DNA of 64,000 nucleotides, taken from positions 834,637 to 898,636 of the forward strand of contig NMRA01000027.1 of NCBI GenBank assembly GCA_002633005.1, in the 5' to 3' direction. The stretch comes from Phoronis australis (taxonomy: Eukaryota > Phoronida > Phoronidae). The position numbers and the translations under genes were made by a program. Numbering within the stretch: position 1 is the stretch's first letter; each line of letters opens with the position of its first letter. Under the pieces are notes generated by a model. That model was not told where the DNA came from, did no database searches, and saw only the letters and a program-made list of their open reading frames with translations. Positions 51,047 to 61,443 of this stretch are shown here, one piece after another.

Positions 51047-51387
51047 TAAAGGAGCATGCCACCCAAAAACAACATAATTTGTATCAATTTAGATCGACAA
51101 GTTCTACTCAATAACGGCATGTACGGTTGCGTTACCTGACTCCTGAAGGAAGACGGATGTGTTGAAATTATCCAATGGCATCATTGGTTTCACACACCGT
51201 CTGTTCAGCTGTTCACAGCACTAGTTACAGATATCAGCTTATTGCTTGAATTAATTCATCGTTTGACACCAATTAATCATCAAACTTCGATGTAAAGCCC
51301 TTATAAATACACCATGTTCTTATAAAAACCTGTTGTTTTATTTCGCTGTTGCGGATTTATTCGTATTTGGACACACTGTAGCCTACA

Positions 51388-51717
51388 ATGTTCGGTAGGC
51401 CAATAAAGTCAGAAGCAGGAATTTGGGGTCTGTGCGGATATAAATTCGAAGTATTTTTCTATGAGATGCAGACAGGAGAACCTAGAACTGTGTTGTTTAG
51501 GCTTGTGATTTTTGAGTTCAAAACACACGAAACGCTTGTTATCCTGGCCAGTTGCTGGGAGTGCGATCCAGCCCGTCGCGGCCGGACTTACTTGTTATCC
51601 CGGCCAGTGGCTCCTAAGCAGATCAGGCGGGCACGTCGCAGCCGGACTGAAGACATCACGAACATAAACCAGACAAAGTTGGAAACTACACTTCCAGTCA
51701 AGAAAATACTTCACTAG
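51388..51717 (+). CDS. Uncharacterised open frame inside TA element
   Basis: A 109-codon frame with no recognised domain. The middle contains a short tandem duplication (CTTGTTATCC(T/C)GGCCAGT at about 51535 and 51591, and the GGACT(T/G)A repeats), giving Arg-rich sequence. It may be chance. Confidence 0.15.
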   Translation: MFGRPIKSEAGIWGLCGYKFEVFFYEMQTGEPRTVLFRLVIFEFKTHETLVILASCWECDPARRGRTYLLSRPVAPKQIRRARRSRTEDITNINQTKLETTLPVKKILH

Positions 51718-52204
51718 TGAGCCAAAGAAATAATGCGCACGTGATAATGTTGGTGAATTAGCAATAAACTGAAAATCTACTTACTTGTCGGGGGCCGCGA
51801 ATTTAGGTTCCGCTATGGCCACAGAACTGTCAGGACAAAAGTTGTGCATTGACAATCATTATTTGTATGATGTAAATATAAATAAAAGTTCCCGGCCCTA
51901 ACACTTGACCGTGGGATAGAAATCGAGTTAATTCACAACAGTTTCTGTCAGCAAACACTGAATTAGCTCACACGGCCTCGGTGTCCCGTCATTTAGTTTT
52001 ATTGCACCTACCTACATGTGAAGCCGGTAACGCAGTGGTTTATTCATTGCTGGATTCTCAAATAATTTGCAGTCACGAGCACTCCAGAGGCATTGCAAAT
52101 TGCATGTAATGAGAAAGACTTTCTTTCAATGTTATGTAATTAAGTATTAGTTAGTGTGTGAATAATTCATTTTTGAAACAGAACGCTCAGTAATAAACGT
52201 CATC

Positions 52205-52399
52205 ATGACAACTCACAATCCTGACTTAGACGAGAGCTCATCCCGAAGAAGGCTTCTCGCAGGTGGATCGTTAAGTTTCACAGGCTATCAGTTCGAACCG
52301 GAATACACTGAAATACTAGAGAGGCGCCGTGAACTAGCTCAGCCAACGGAACGCATTGATAGTTATTTGGCATTCGTCAGGCACTGTAGACGACTGTAG
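52205..52399 (+). CDS. Small open frame with FEPEY motif inside TA element
   Basis: The start is ATCATGACA, preceded by an acceptor-like TTTTTGAAACAG. The translation is hydrophilic: a Ser/Arg stretch, then TGYQFEPEYTEILERRREL and a short C-terminus. Tyr-x-Phe-Glu-Pro recalls the opening motif of small proteins related to the P2X7 receptor C-terminal domain, but the zinc-binding cysteines expected next are not visible here. This is a weak resemblance. It may be a first exon or captured cargo. Confidence 0.3.
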   Translation: MTTHNPDLDESSSRRRLLAGGSLSFTGYQFEPEYTEILERRRELAQPTERIDSYLAFVRHCRRL

Positions 52400-52753
52400 G
52401 CCACAGACACGGAGATGTTTTACGGCCTCACACTTGCTATTTACAGCGTACTTTTCATTCTTCTCTACCGCGAGCCACTTCCTAAGCATTTCGAGCATTC
52501 GGGGAAGTCAAAAAACGATACAACCGCTTTCATAGCAAATACGTAGTTCTGTTAAGCGGGAACGATGCACTGCAGTATAGCCGCATTCATTCTGCAAATG
52601 AGACACTGGCGTCGCTGCGTCGTTTCTCACCTTCCTCACAAATTTACGCAACACTTCTCGGCAAGATGAGGTCAACCGTATGCGAGGCGACTTGGATATA
52701 GGCCGAATAAGACAGCAAATAAGACTAATTAAATCGGGTGGCATTCTCCTTTA

Positions 52754-52900
52754 ACATCATCTTAAATTCATGCATTCGTGTACAATAATTGTATATAGAC
52801 TTCTTAGTATTTATAAACCAGATCTAATGCCTCTGGGCGCTTTCTGGGTAATGTAAATTCATTGTATTCCGAAGATTTCGTAATGAACATTTAAAAAATG
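52754..52900 (+). mobile_element. LINE 3' end, second part
   Basis: It resumes the LINE 3' untranslated region after the nested insertion: ATATAGACTTCTT, CCAGATCTAATGCCTCTGGG and CGCTTTCTGGGT match the minus-strand LINE copy at 54.93-55.0 kb. It ends before the second TAGCGCG. Confidence 0.75.
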
Positions 52901-53110
52901 TAGCGCGTCAAAATATGTTATTCAAGACCACAGGCGTTCTCAAGTCAATCACCAGACTTGTGACAGAGCAGACTCTCGTGTAGGTATGGGAAAATCACCC
53001 AGAGACATAATAACATTATGAAATATGTAAAAAAGGGAAAACCTCTATTGCAACACGTCTTGGGTCGAGGGCTTGGTGGGTTGTGGGAGTTTCAGAGCAA
53101 TGCTGTTGCT

Positions 53111-54890
53111 ATGTCACCGGGAAAATTCCAAAACCTGCACAGTCCGCCAAGAACGGAATAATTGGTAAGTACAAGATACGCTGTCAACAACATAACCTAC
53201 ATGCATTCCAGTATATTCCTTCACAGGATAATTTTCTCCTTTACTAATTCATATCATAGGTTTAGCTAACCGTTGTTCAATTACTGCTCACAAATTGATA
53301 CACAATAGCATCTTTTTCAGAGTTAAACCTTTACATGATAAACTGCAGACGTAATTGGAAACAGTAATAACATACACTTGAACATACATACATACATATA
53401 ATCTTAGTTGCGCAAACTCGCACACGAATATTTTTTTCCAAAAATTCCATCTCCACACCTTTAAATTCATGTATCAGTCCACGGATCCACCGACAACAGT
53501 ACGGCCTAAAGGCGGCAAGGTGGGAGGTCAGCCTTTCAGAACAATTTTTAGTTGAATAAATTACAATGGGAATGAAACAAACTGGGTTAATAAGACACCA
53601 TGGAGTTTGGTGGATTAGGAGATACTAGGGTAGTCCTATACCGAAAGCAAATGGGGCAGTTTCTTTGTGCGTGATGAGTTACTTTGACTACATTTTCTAC
53701 AGATGTTTCCGATTCAAACAGGGTTTTTTTTCTAAACAATTTTGCTACCACATGATAGGTTCACAACCAGTCTAAGCAAAAACGCCACCGACACTAAAAT
53801 ATCGGTTACTTTGATATCACCGTAACTGTTTCTGTGAGGTACATTTCGTGCTTTTGAAAAAGCCTGCAGTAAGTTATACCGCTATAGAGAGGATACCCCG
53901 CGAGAAAACTGAAAATATTAACATGCATATGTAGAAGACTCCATGCCCTTGGAAGTAATACAAAAAAACTTTGTCAGCTCTTTGTGCAGGCTTGGTAATA
54001 GGTGTCTAAGTGTCACTATTTTAAGACCGCGCATTTGTGTATTTGTAGCTTTAAACCAGTCACTAGTTGTGCGCCTGTTGTACGCATTAGAATAGCGTCG
54101 TACTGTATAATACAGCAATTAACAGAATTGGGTGCTTCAACGTTTTTAATTAATTTTAAGGATACAACCAGTTTCCACTAAAATGTGGAATTATTCTCAA
54201 TTGGCTTTTCTAACACATTGAATAGCATACAAAATGCTTTAGTTGAATAATGGCTGATCTAAATTGAGGGCTTGCGAATTTATCTATTTGTCTGGAACTG
54301 CCAGTCGCATCGTGGAGCTAAACGAGATATTTTAGAGCCTTAAAAGTGAGAGTAGGTGATGTGAAAGAGGTGAAACGTGTCCTCCCGTGTAGTAGTATGT
54401 CTGCCTCTGTGCTCAGCAAGAGCTAGGTGATCTACTGTAGTAGATTCATTTGCCTGGATCATCGATAGAACCCTAGACATATATTTTCGTCGCAAAAACA
54501 CTTAATGTATTCACTGCACGCAAGAGGGGAAATCCGACAGAGGTGTGAAAAATTACCAAAGACATAAAAACAAGTTTCAACGTCCTTCTTCGCGTGACTC
54601 CTGGTAGGAATCACTAAACTCCAATGTCTGACCCTGAGGAATAATTTTAGAGGCACGTCATTCATGCATAAGTACTTTTATTGTCGCACTGTGATTGCTT
54701 ACGACTTGGACATTATTGCTTGATCATATCTTACTTCAAATGCCTTGAATTATATGCAGTATATACATATTGTTACGCAACTGACTGCGGAGGCGAACAG
54801 CTGATCAAATAGAATGTCATATCAACAGTGTTGGCAATATTCTGTCGGTGAAAAATAATGTTTGATTGAGTTCATAAGTTTTCTTATTTT
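53111..54890. other. No supported gene
   Basis: Unassigned AT-rich sequence. Short open frames on the minus strand lack domains. Confidence 0.45.
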
Positions 54891-55750
54891 TGTTTTAATG
54901 TTTATTACGAGAAATCTTCAGAATACAATGAATATACATAACCCAGAAAGCGCCAAGAGGCATTAGATCTGGGTAAAAAAAATAAAAAGAAGTCTATATG
55001 CAATGATTATATACAAATACATAAATGAAAAAAACTGATGTTAAAAATACAATGATATATGACAACGAATGAGAATAATTTATTTTCATACAGATGTATA
55101 AAATTCTATCCACTCACACAAAGAGATTTAATGTTATAAAGAAATTCTGATACTATTTCAAATAAAATCATATTTTCGTTTGAGTTAAGTTCTTGACATC
55201 CATACAGAAAGAAATTAATTCTGTTGTACAATTGCGGAATTTCAGAGTATTTTTTATAAACATTGGGGTATTGTTCGAGTGCCTGGAAGTGCTGTACCCT
55301 CTCCTCCTTGCATACCTCACAAGCAAAGAAACCATGAGGATATGTCTGGGTATCTCCACAGGAACACAGAGCCGAAATATTATTAAAATTATGTCTAAAT
55401 TTCTCGTTGTTTAGGAATAGACCACATCTTGATCTGTATAGGGTTATTTCATGGTTGCGGGGAAGTTGGAATGATGTCAATGGGGCTGGCAAGTCTGGAG
55501 TAGTGGTATGCATTTTAAAGTTATTTTTTGAGAGTGACGATTGAAGAGCTTTCTTTAATTTTGAATGGTAAGGAATTCCAGTTGTCAATACAAGTTAATA
55601 TCGTTGATCTTCTAAAGGCTTGGCTGATGGAGGCTGGAATAGTATACATATTGTTTTCTTACGTCGGTAGAACTGGAACAGGTACCGAAATAACAGAAAT
55701 GTTGTCCAGGGCTCTCGTTTGCTTGTGGTCCTCGACGCTTTCTCTTCAGT
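54890..55750 (-). mobile_element. LINE (non-LTR retrotransposon) 3' end, broken
   Basis: On the minus strand the tail of a LINE ORF2 is visible. One frame (about 55.67-55.57 kb) reads SISQAFRRSTILTCIDNWNS then LPFKIKESSS, the IxxWNxLP motif after reverse transcriptase. A frameshift leads into the frame 55588-55106 with SRCGLFLNNEKFRHNF and a C-terminal zinc-knuckle-like CSCGDTQTYPHGFFACE, then FLYGCQELNSNEN. The 3' untranslated part matches the LINE at 50.8-52.9 kb. Catalytic domains are absent, so it is inactive. Confidence 0.75.
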
Positions 55751-56315
55751 TGCAATAACGGTCAGCACCACTTAACACCAGAAAGCTGAAATTATGTTCC
55801 ATTGATATAGAAATTTCTGGGAGTGGAAATGAAATCAATTAAACATGCCAAATCCGTCAAAATATTGTGCATTTCTCTAAAAAGTTACATTGATACTAAG
55901 TAGTGATTTTGCAACAAGTAAACCTTACAAATATGGCTAGGCTAAAAAACGGAACGGAACTCAAAAAGTGGAGCTGTTGTATACCTAATATGCAGTTCAC
56001 GGTTTCGCCCAATCACACATCGCTGAGATAGAAGACAGAGAGTCGCATATCAAAATGCAACCTGTCAAAATTAGAATAAAAAACAGGACATGTTACCACT
56101 TCCCCAAATTGGGCTGCTGAGTTGAGGCCTGCAGGTCAATTGATTTGATAACCGTGTAAAGGAATTCGGAGTTGTTTCATGTATTCTGAATTTGCAGTAG
56201 AATTCAAAATTACTGTTTAAGTCGTATGATTACCAAGAAACGGTGTTCTGAATTTTATGGTAAACTAACAAAAATGATCAATGACTGCTCTGGGAGTTCC
56301 TCAATAGTTATCGAG

Positions 56316-56475
56316 TATCTGGGGCCCGTTCCAAGAAAACTGTCTTAGCTAAGACAAATCTTAAACTTAAGTCAATTTTAAGACAAATCTTAGGTTTGTC
56401 TTAAGGCCGTTCCAAGAAAGTGATCTTAAGTTCGTCTTAAGTTTTTGATTTGAGTTTTGTCTTAAGTTTGACGTA
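56316..56475. repeat. CTTAAG/GACAAATCTTA repeats, TIR-like
   Basis: GGGGCCCGTTCCAAGAAAAC is followed by CTTAGCTAAG and multiple CTTAAG and GACAAATCTTAA words. CCGTTCCAAGAAA recurs at 56408. It resembles the terminal and subterminal repeats of Harbinger-type elements and their MITEs, directly upstream of the Myb-like exon. I found no matching right end. Confidence 0.55.
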
Positions 56476-56540
56476 GCTTACCGGATGTGGAAGTTTCAAA
56501 GCTTGGAGGTGGAGAAAGAAGCGCTTTTGCAGCAGACGAC

Positions 56541-56689
56541 ATGGACAAAAGGAAGCCGAACTATTCGGTAGCGGAACTATCTCGCTTGGTTGCTGGTGTG
56601 GCCGAGCACAATGACGTTTTATCTTCCAAATTTTCATCCTCTGTCACACAAAGCTCCAAGCGAGATGCTTGGCTTCACATAGCGTCAAG
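56541..56689 (+). CDS. Myb/SANT-like DNA-binding domain exon (Harbinger/NAIF1 type)
   Basis: ATG 56541 starts MDKRKPNYSVAELSRLVAG, then VAEHNDVLSSKFSSSVTQSS and KRDAWLHIASRLV. This fits the trihelix/Myb-like domain of NAIF1- and MSANTD-type proteins and of the Myb-like second protein of Harbinger transposons (K/R-rich start, F/YS-x-E helix, KxxxW helix). The donor AAG/GTTAGT at 56689 gives phase 2. The in-frame ATG 56487 would add 18 residues. Neighbouring TIR-like repeats suggest a transposon origin over a host gene. The rest of the protein is not found, and an N at 56908 may hide a join. Confidence 0.6.
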
Positions 56690-57110
56690 GTTAGTGTATT
56701 AAGCTCACTCATCAAGACCACGGCCACGGGCCTTCTTGCCTTTGGCCTTGTCACCACGATGTATTTGGTGCTAGAAAATAGCTCACTTCGCAACAAAAAT
56801 ACCTCTCACATATATTCTGATGACAGCGATACGTTATGTCTATGAACCAGTGCAGACGACGACCAAATGAAAGCTCGTGCAATCTGATTGCATTTTAAGT
56901 ATCTTTTNGCGTGGTTGCGCTGCACGCGAAACAAGATGGCGGACGACCTTTGGAGCCTGACGACAATAGGTAACCGGACTATATTATCACTGGACTATTT
57001 CATATATGCCATAGCTTGATTTTAATTCAAAGACAAATGAAAAAATAAATCAGTGGAGAAATTATGGATATTTTTTCCTGTCTTCAATTTTTATATACCA
57101 GATTCGCCCT

Positions 57111-57605
57111 ATGAGAGCCCCCCTTCACGCGTTTCCAGACTTCGCCAAAATAAGCACCCAGCCCGTGCGTGTTCATGTGAAAAATGCCTTACCTACAGTT
57201 CTAAAACTCTATAGTCACGTCTTCAATTCATCAATAAGATCCGACAGTCCCAAAAAAATCATTGTGCGCGGAATTCATAGACCACGAGCCTCGCCACTAT
57301 GTTGGTATTTAGCCGTGACTATACACTTCAAACTTCTGCCGTGCTTCATGAAGAACCCATAAGTTGGGCTGGTCTTGCGAGGAACGTGTTCCGGATTATG
57401 CCGGTGGTGGCCTTTCAGAATAGGCACAGCACACTCGTCAAAGGGATTGTATTGCATCTACTCCCTCAACAGGAGTCCAAAATTCTGTGTGCACGTGAAA
57501 ACCGCGAACCGAAGACTAATAAACACTTGGCCAGCTTCTAAAGCAGCAACCCAAGAGCGCGCGCTACATACAAGTAGCTATCTATTCACGAAGCGGGTAG
57601 CATAG
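57111..57605 (+). other. GC-richer stretch with several overlapping open frames
   Basis: Frames 57111-57362, 57299-57541 and 57375-57605 on the plus strand and 57457-57275 on the minus strand (NPFDECAVPILKGHHRHNPE) are all open. I recognise no family. One could be an exon; the minus-strand frame looks the most protein-like in composition. Confidence 0.2.
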
Positions 57606-57887
57606 CATCGGCAGGAAATGGATATTGGCACTTATTTCCGAAAGTTTCTCATACCGTAAAAACGTTCGCGTTATTTTTAGGAGCATTTATTAACTTAATC
57701 GTAATTGGTGTTATTAAAGTCAAAATGACGCACTGCTAGTGGACCCTTCCACACCTATACACCCCCTGAGTCTCCCGGAAAATAACTGTTAGACTGTCAC
57801 GCATCCAGTCACCCGGCGACTCAATGACATTTAATATCGGCCTTACCCAGACAATTCTCGAAAGTTTTTAGCAGATGAGATCCACAA

Positions 57888-58103
57888 ATGCTAAAAAAGA
57901 CAAGTATTGCTTTACTGCTTGCATTAATATTTTTAGTTACACTGCACACATCAATCGTTACATCGCGTTTACTCTGGCAAATGAACCCTGATGACACGCA
58001 CGCGCTCGCTCACTNACAAAGTTTGCACCACGAAGTAACCGGGACCAGACGTCCAGGACTGACGTGGTTTACGAAGACGACCAGAATGAATTACCAACAG
58101 TAG
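57888..58103 (+). CDS. Candidate small secreted precursor (71 residues)
   Basis: A single-exon frame begins MLKKTSIALLLALIFLVTLH, a textbook signal peptide (two lysines, long Leu/Ile/Ala core), with a possible cleavage near TSIVTSR. The remaining 45 residues are hydrophilic and include an RR dibasic site (GTRRPGLTWFTKTTR) that could be a processing site. The stop is followed 91 bases later by AATAAA. An N at 58015 falls in codon 43 and could hide a frameshift. A cysteine-free short precursor would fit a neuropeptide or other secreted peptide, but I recognise no family. An acceptor-like TTTTTAGCAG lies just upstream. Confidence 0.42.
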   Translation: MLKKTSIALLLALIFLVTLHTSIVTSRLLWQMNPDDTHALAHXQSLHHEVTGTRRPGLTWFTKTTRMNYQQ

Positions 58104-58193
58104 CTTAGTCTAGGTCTTTTTGTCTAACTACTCTGTTTCTGAACTTTTTCCTTGATAACTGTTTAATGCATTATGTAGTAGTTAGGAAGTGAT

Positions 58194-58199
58194 AATAAA
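58194..58199 (+). promoter_or_regulatory. Poly(A) signal AATAAA
   Basis: It lies 91 bases after the stop of the small secreted frame, consistent with a short 3' untranslated region. Confidence 0.4.
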
Positions 58200-58330
58200 G
58201 AATATTGATTCTCCTAACCATTTGGCGAATTTTAGAAGATATTTTGTGAAATAATAATATAATATCTAATGTATTATTTCATTAATATCTTAAAAAGCTG
58301 GCAGATACAACCGTGTAATAACCCATAAAG

Positions 58331-58350
58331 TTATCTCACTAGTGAGATAA
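58331..58350. repeat. Perfect 20-bp palindrome
   Basis: TTATCTCACTAGTGAGATAA lies next to the tRNA-derived repeat. It may be part of the repeat's tail or a cruciform-forming site. Confidence 0.8.
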
Positions 58351-58356
58351 CGATTT

Positions 58357-58437
58357 GGCGGGAAACCGAGGACGGGGTCGAACCCCGAACCCTAATATTG
58401 CTAGTCGCCGACTTTAACCACTACACCACGCAGCGAC
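58357..58437 (-). repeat. tRNA-derived SINE head
   Basis: On the minus strand: A box TGGTGTAGTGG (58418-58428 complement) and B box GGTTCGACCCC (58374-58384 complement) with an intact T-arm (GGGG...CCCC). The expected acceptor stem does not pair (CGCTGCG against TCCTCGG), so it is not a functional tRNA but a pol III-derived repeat. Confidence 0.65.
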
Positions 58438-58980
58438 TGACGTCTTCTAGTGTGAAAATAGAATACTTAAATGAGCACGCGCAATAATCGCACGTTCAAC
58501 AAACCGCATTGTACTGTACTTATACGCTCCGAAAAATAAGACACATAATTTCCATAAAAATGATATCTTAATTCAGTGAAATTTTTCTCTCATGTCCTCT
58601 TACTTGTAAATCATCGATCTCCAGTTTGAATGCAGATATCGTGTCGTCAGGATCTTTGACTTGAGAATTGTATTCAGTTACCAGTGGTAACCTACTTTAG
58701 CAGACGATAATTTCCCGGTCGAAGCTTAGCGTGTAAAAACGTGTTTTAAGCTATAATAGTTGCTTAGCCTTAATTTAGAGATTCACTTCATTTCTATTTT
58801 GTTTAAATTTCCAATTGGTTTTGAGTATAAGTATTATTTGACAAAAATAGCTCGGCTTTTCTTAAAAGGTCACGACCTCCGACCCCGGGCCTCTGACAGA
58901 GAAAGTAGTTACAAAGCCGAGGCGAGTCGAGAAAGGTAGATCGATTCATTGCAATGTTTCTCGTTTAGTTAGTGGTATAA

Positions 58981-59144
58981 ATAGATTATTACATGTTCTC
59001 AGTCCTTATCCCCCTTATCTAGAGCCCTCGTGGATTTTGTAGAATTATCACCCTCGGGGCTAACGCCCCTCCGGCGATAATTCTCCAAAATCCACTCGGG
59101 CTCTAGATAACGGGGGATAACGACTTCGCCATGTAATAATCTAT
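58981..59144. repeat. 164-bp near-perfect inverted repeat (hairpin/MITE)
   Basis: The left arm (ATAGATTATTACATG, TTATCCCCCTTATCTAGAGC, GTGGATTTTG, GAATTATC) is mirrored by the right arm (GATAATTC, CAAAATCCAC, GCTCTAGATAACGGGGGATA, CATGTAATAATCTAT). The loop is itself a small hairpin, CGGGGCTAACGCCCC. No coding sequence. It is probably a foldback MITE. Confidence 0.8.
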
Positions 59145-59337
59145 ATTTATTTGTTGTACGATCTTAAAGCTAATTTCGTGGATCATTGTTGAATGGTGTA
59201 GAATTTTTGAAGTTATTAGAGGTTTGGGATGATATTACAAATCACCCATTATAGCCGTTGTCTGCCACACAAGCGCTGAAATCAAGTACATGTAAGTACC
59301 CATAAAATACTCTGTCGTTTATCAAGTGATTTTTAAA

Positions 59338-59390
59338 CCAGTCTGTTAGACTGCAACCGCGAAGGTTCCCAACTCAAATCCGCGCCGGGA
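59338..59390 (+). repeat. Possible tRNA-like fragment
   Basis: GTTAGACTGCAACCGCGAAG, then TTCCCAACTCAAATCC and GCGCCGGG, read like the 3' two-thirds of a tRNA or SINE with a damaged B box (ACTCAAATCC). There is no clear A box. Confidence 0.3.
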
Positions 59391-60775
59391 CTGTTCTAAT
59401 AAAATAGTCAAACATATGAAATGTCAAAATAAATATCAGCAAATAAAATCACTGACTTTATAAAATGTTAACATACAAGCACGCATCCAATTTGATTCTG
59501 ATCTTTGCCCCTAGTCATTTTGAGACCTGCGCTCATTTAGGGAACATTCACAGCGCAGATGTGTGTGAAACCGAAACTTTGAGTTGAAATCACCCTCTTA
59601 TCTTCTTTGGTATGTCGCAAACGATAATCTACGCACTCCTTCATTTTTAGGTTTTTAGTCTTTTATTCTTGAAAGTTAGGTTGAATTTAATCCTATTACC
59701 AGTGTAATTTACTTGACTGCATATTAAAAATGTTAAAATAATCGTTTTGATCAGGTGACCAGCTATTAGGCTGCAGTTTAGGTGTGTGTATTTATGTTAG
59801 ATCTTTTATTCCCACAGGCAACTGTCTCCATACGCATTGTTTAAAGTAAGTCGTTCGAATAGTCTCACAACAGGCTCATCGCCTGTTCGACGACCTTCGG
59901 CATCCCCAGACGTTTAATGCCTACGGCATCCATACGCTACATGTATGTATTGTGTACAGGCTCGAGTCAGCCAGCTGCATCAAGTGCAAGTTACGTTAAA
60001 GCATGTTACTAGATGCTCGGCCTTTTGAAACAAAGGATAAGGGCCAGTGCAATGTGCCAGTTGGGGGTATCATGTAAACTTAATGAGCTTATCTAAGGTC
60101 CGCTTACTCTTGAGGCAACTAACTGTGACGTAGTCGATAAACCAACCCTTAAAGTGGAACTTTCACGCTAATGCCTGAGCTCTATTGTTGCTTAGACAAA
60201 TTAGTTGAAAACCTAACATATATGGACAATGTGAACATGAAGTACGTTGAAAATTGCCAAATGTCTTTAAGAACGAGTTTCATTTTGAAAATGATCAACC
60301 ACAAATCACTCAACCGTGTTCAGTAAGTATCGAGAGGTGATGTTGGAAAATAACACTACTAGTCGGTGGGCCAGACTTTGTAGGGCCTCTAGAAAATGGT
60401 TTTTGTGAGTACTTTAGGGGGGCAATTTTATGTTGGTGTTTTAAAATTCATTTAGTCGAGTGTTTTCAAAATCTAAAAAGTTCCCACATATAAAGTTGCA
60501 CATTTTTGAGAAACTTGAGTTTGAAGTTACCTAATAATCACCAAAGAGCTTAGTAAACTTATATTTGTAAAAACAACAGTTATGGTGACTTTTTTGTAAA
60601 ACAAGTAATATGGTCCCATCAGTGCCATTGTATTGAACAATATTACACTCACATTACATGTTTTACTATTGTAAATTAACTGTAAACAGTGAAATTCAAA
60701 AACGTAAAGAGACACCTAGTGGCAAAAATGCAAACTAAGTCTGAATGTTACTAGGAAGCTATTCTGGCATTGCCA
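59391..60775. other. No supported gene
   Basis: AT-rich spacer without recognisable features. Confidence 0.45.
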
Positions 60776-60926
60776 GGCAACAAAAATAACACAAAACACT
60801 TGAGACTGGGCAAAATTTGTGCCTCAATGACTAAAACATTGACTAATGGTNGGCAACAAAAATAACACAAAACACTTGAGACTGGGCAAAATTTGTGCCT
60901 CAATGACTAAAACATTGACTAATGGT
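60776..60926 (+). repeat. Two identical 75-bp copies around an N
   Basis: 60776-60850 and 60852-60926 are identical and separated only by the N at 60851, which looks like an unmerged contig overlap. Confidence 0.95.
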
Positions 60927-61173
60927 GCAAAATACAGCTTGTTTGCATAATACATCAGAAATACGTTATAGTATAAAAACAATATAGCTGAATGATCTCT
61001 GTGAATGTGCCAAAGACTGTATGAAAATAATAGAGATTATTCTGACAGCGTTTATCAAGCAGTATGAGACAAATACATGACAATGATCAAAGTATGTACT
61101 TTCTATGACTTAATCAACAAATAAAATAAATTTTTTAATACAAAAAAAGGAAATAACGGGGTTGGAGGTTTCT

Positions 61174-61443
61174 TTAGGGTTGACTTGCCAAAGAACTATC
61201 CAATGTTATGCAGTCAGTGTTGCTGATGTTACTACAGTTGTCACAGCTGCACATTTCTGTACAGTTTGACCCAGCATTGCAGCACAAACTCAGTTTCCCA
61301 GCACACATGTTCTTTTTGCACTTGCAGCGTTCATTGTTTTGTACTGTCAATGGAGATGCGGTCATTGCCATACATATTAACTGCAAAGCTCCACCGCTAA
61401 GGAGCCAACTATGGTCGATTAGAGAGGGTACAGCACTGCACAC
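61174..61443 (-). CDS. C-terminal exon with CXC-type cysteine cluster
   Basis: The minus-strand frame ends in ERCKCKKNMCAGKLSLCCNA, then GSNCTEMCSCDNCSN. This follows the CxCxxxxC...C...CxxxCxCxxC spacing of the CXC-like zinc modules at the C-termini of many uncharacterised invertebrate proteins, some transposon-linked. A preceding HSWLLSGGALQ segment resembles the Trp-Gly linker found before such modules. An acceptor-like AATCACCAG lies at the 5' edge (about 61446). It probably belongs with the minus-strand pieces upstream. Function unknown; DNA binding is possible by analogy with tesmin/TSO1 CXC domains. Confidence 0.5.
   Translation of the reverse strand: MCSAVPSLIDHSWLLSGGALQLICMAMTASPLTVQNNERCKCKKNMCAGKLSLCCNAGSNCTEMCSCDNCSNISNTDCITLDSSLASQP

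Larger units (their letters stand above)
51049..52751. mobile_element. 1.7-kb TA-flanked element inside the LINE
   Basis: The left end AAGGAGCATGCCACCC (51049-51064) is matched in inverse orientation at 52736-52751 (one mismatch), with TA on both sides (51047-51048, 52752-52753). The uninterrupted LINE copy near 55.03 kb has a single TA at the matching place, so it shows the empty site. TA duplication recalls Tc1/mariner and related groups. I find no DDE transposase, so it is non-autonomous or carries unfamiliar cargo. Confidence 0.75.
50230..53110 (+). repeat. Dispersed duplication, copy B (interrupted)
   Basis: Copy of 33530-34420 split between 50819 and 52908 by a LINE. The flanks on either side continue the alignment with copy A: GATAGCGCG before, GTTCTC(A/G)AG...CACCAGA after. 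Confidence 0.7.

Noticed and set aside
52508-52744. Minus-strand frame at the right end of the TA element as a transposase
   Set aside because: It overlaps the terminal inverted repeat and has no DDE or helix-turn-helix motif I can see.
57275-57457. Minus-strand 60-codon frame as an exon of a known family
   Set aside because: Protein-like composition, but a stop lies directly before the ATG, there are no splice sites and I recognise no family.
58357-58437. A functional tRNA gene on the minus strand
   Set aside because: A and B boxes and T-arm are good, but the seven acceptor positions do not pair, so it is a tRNA-derived repeat.
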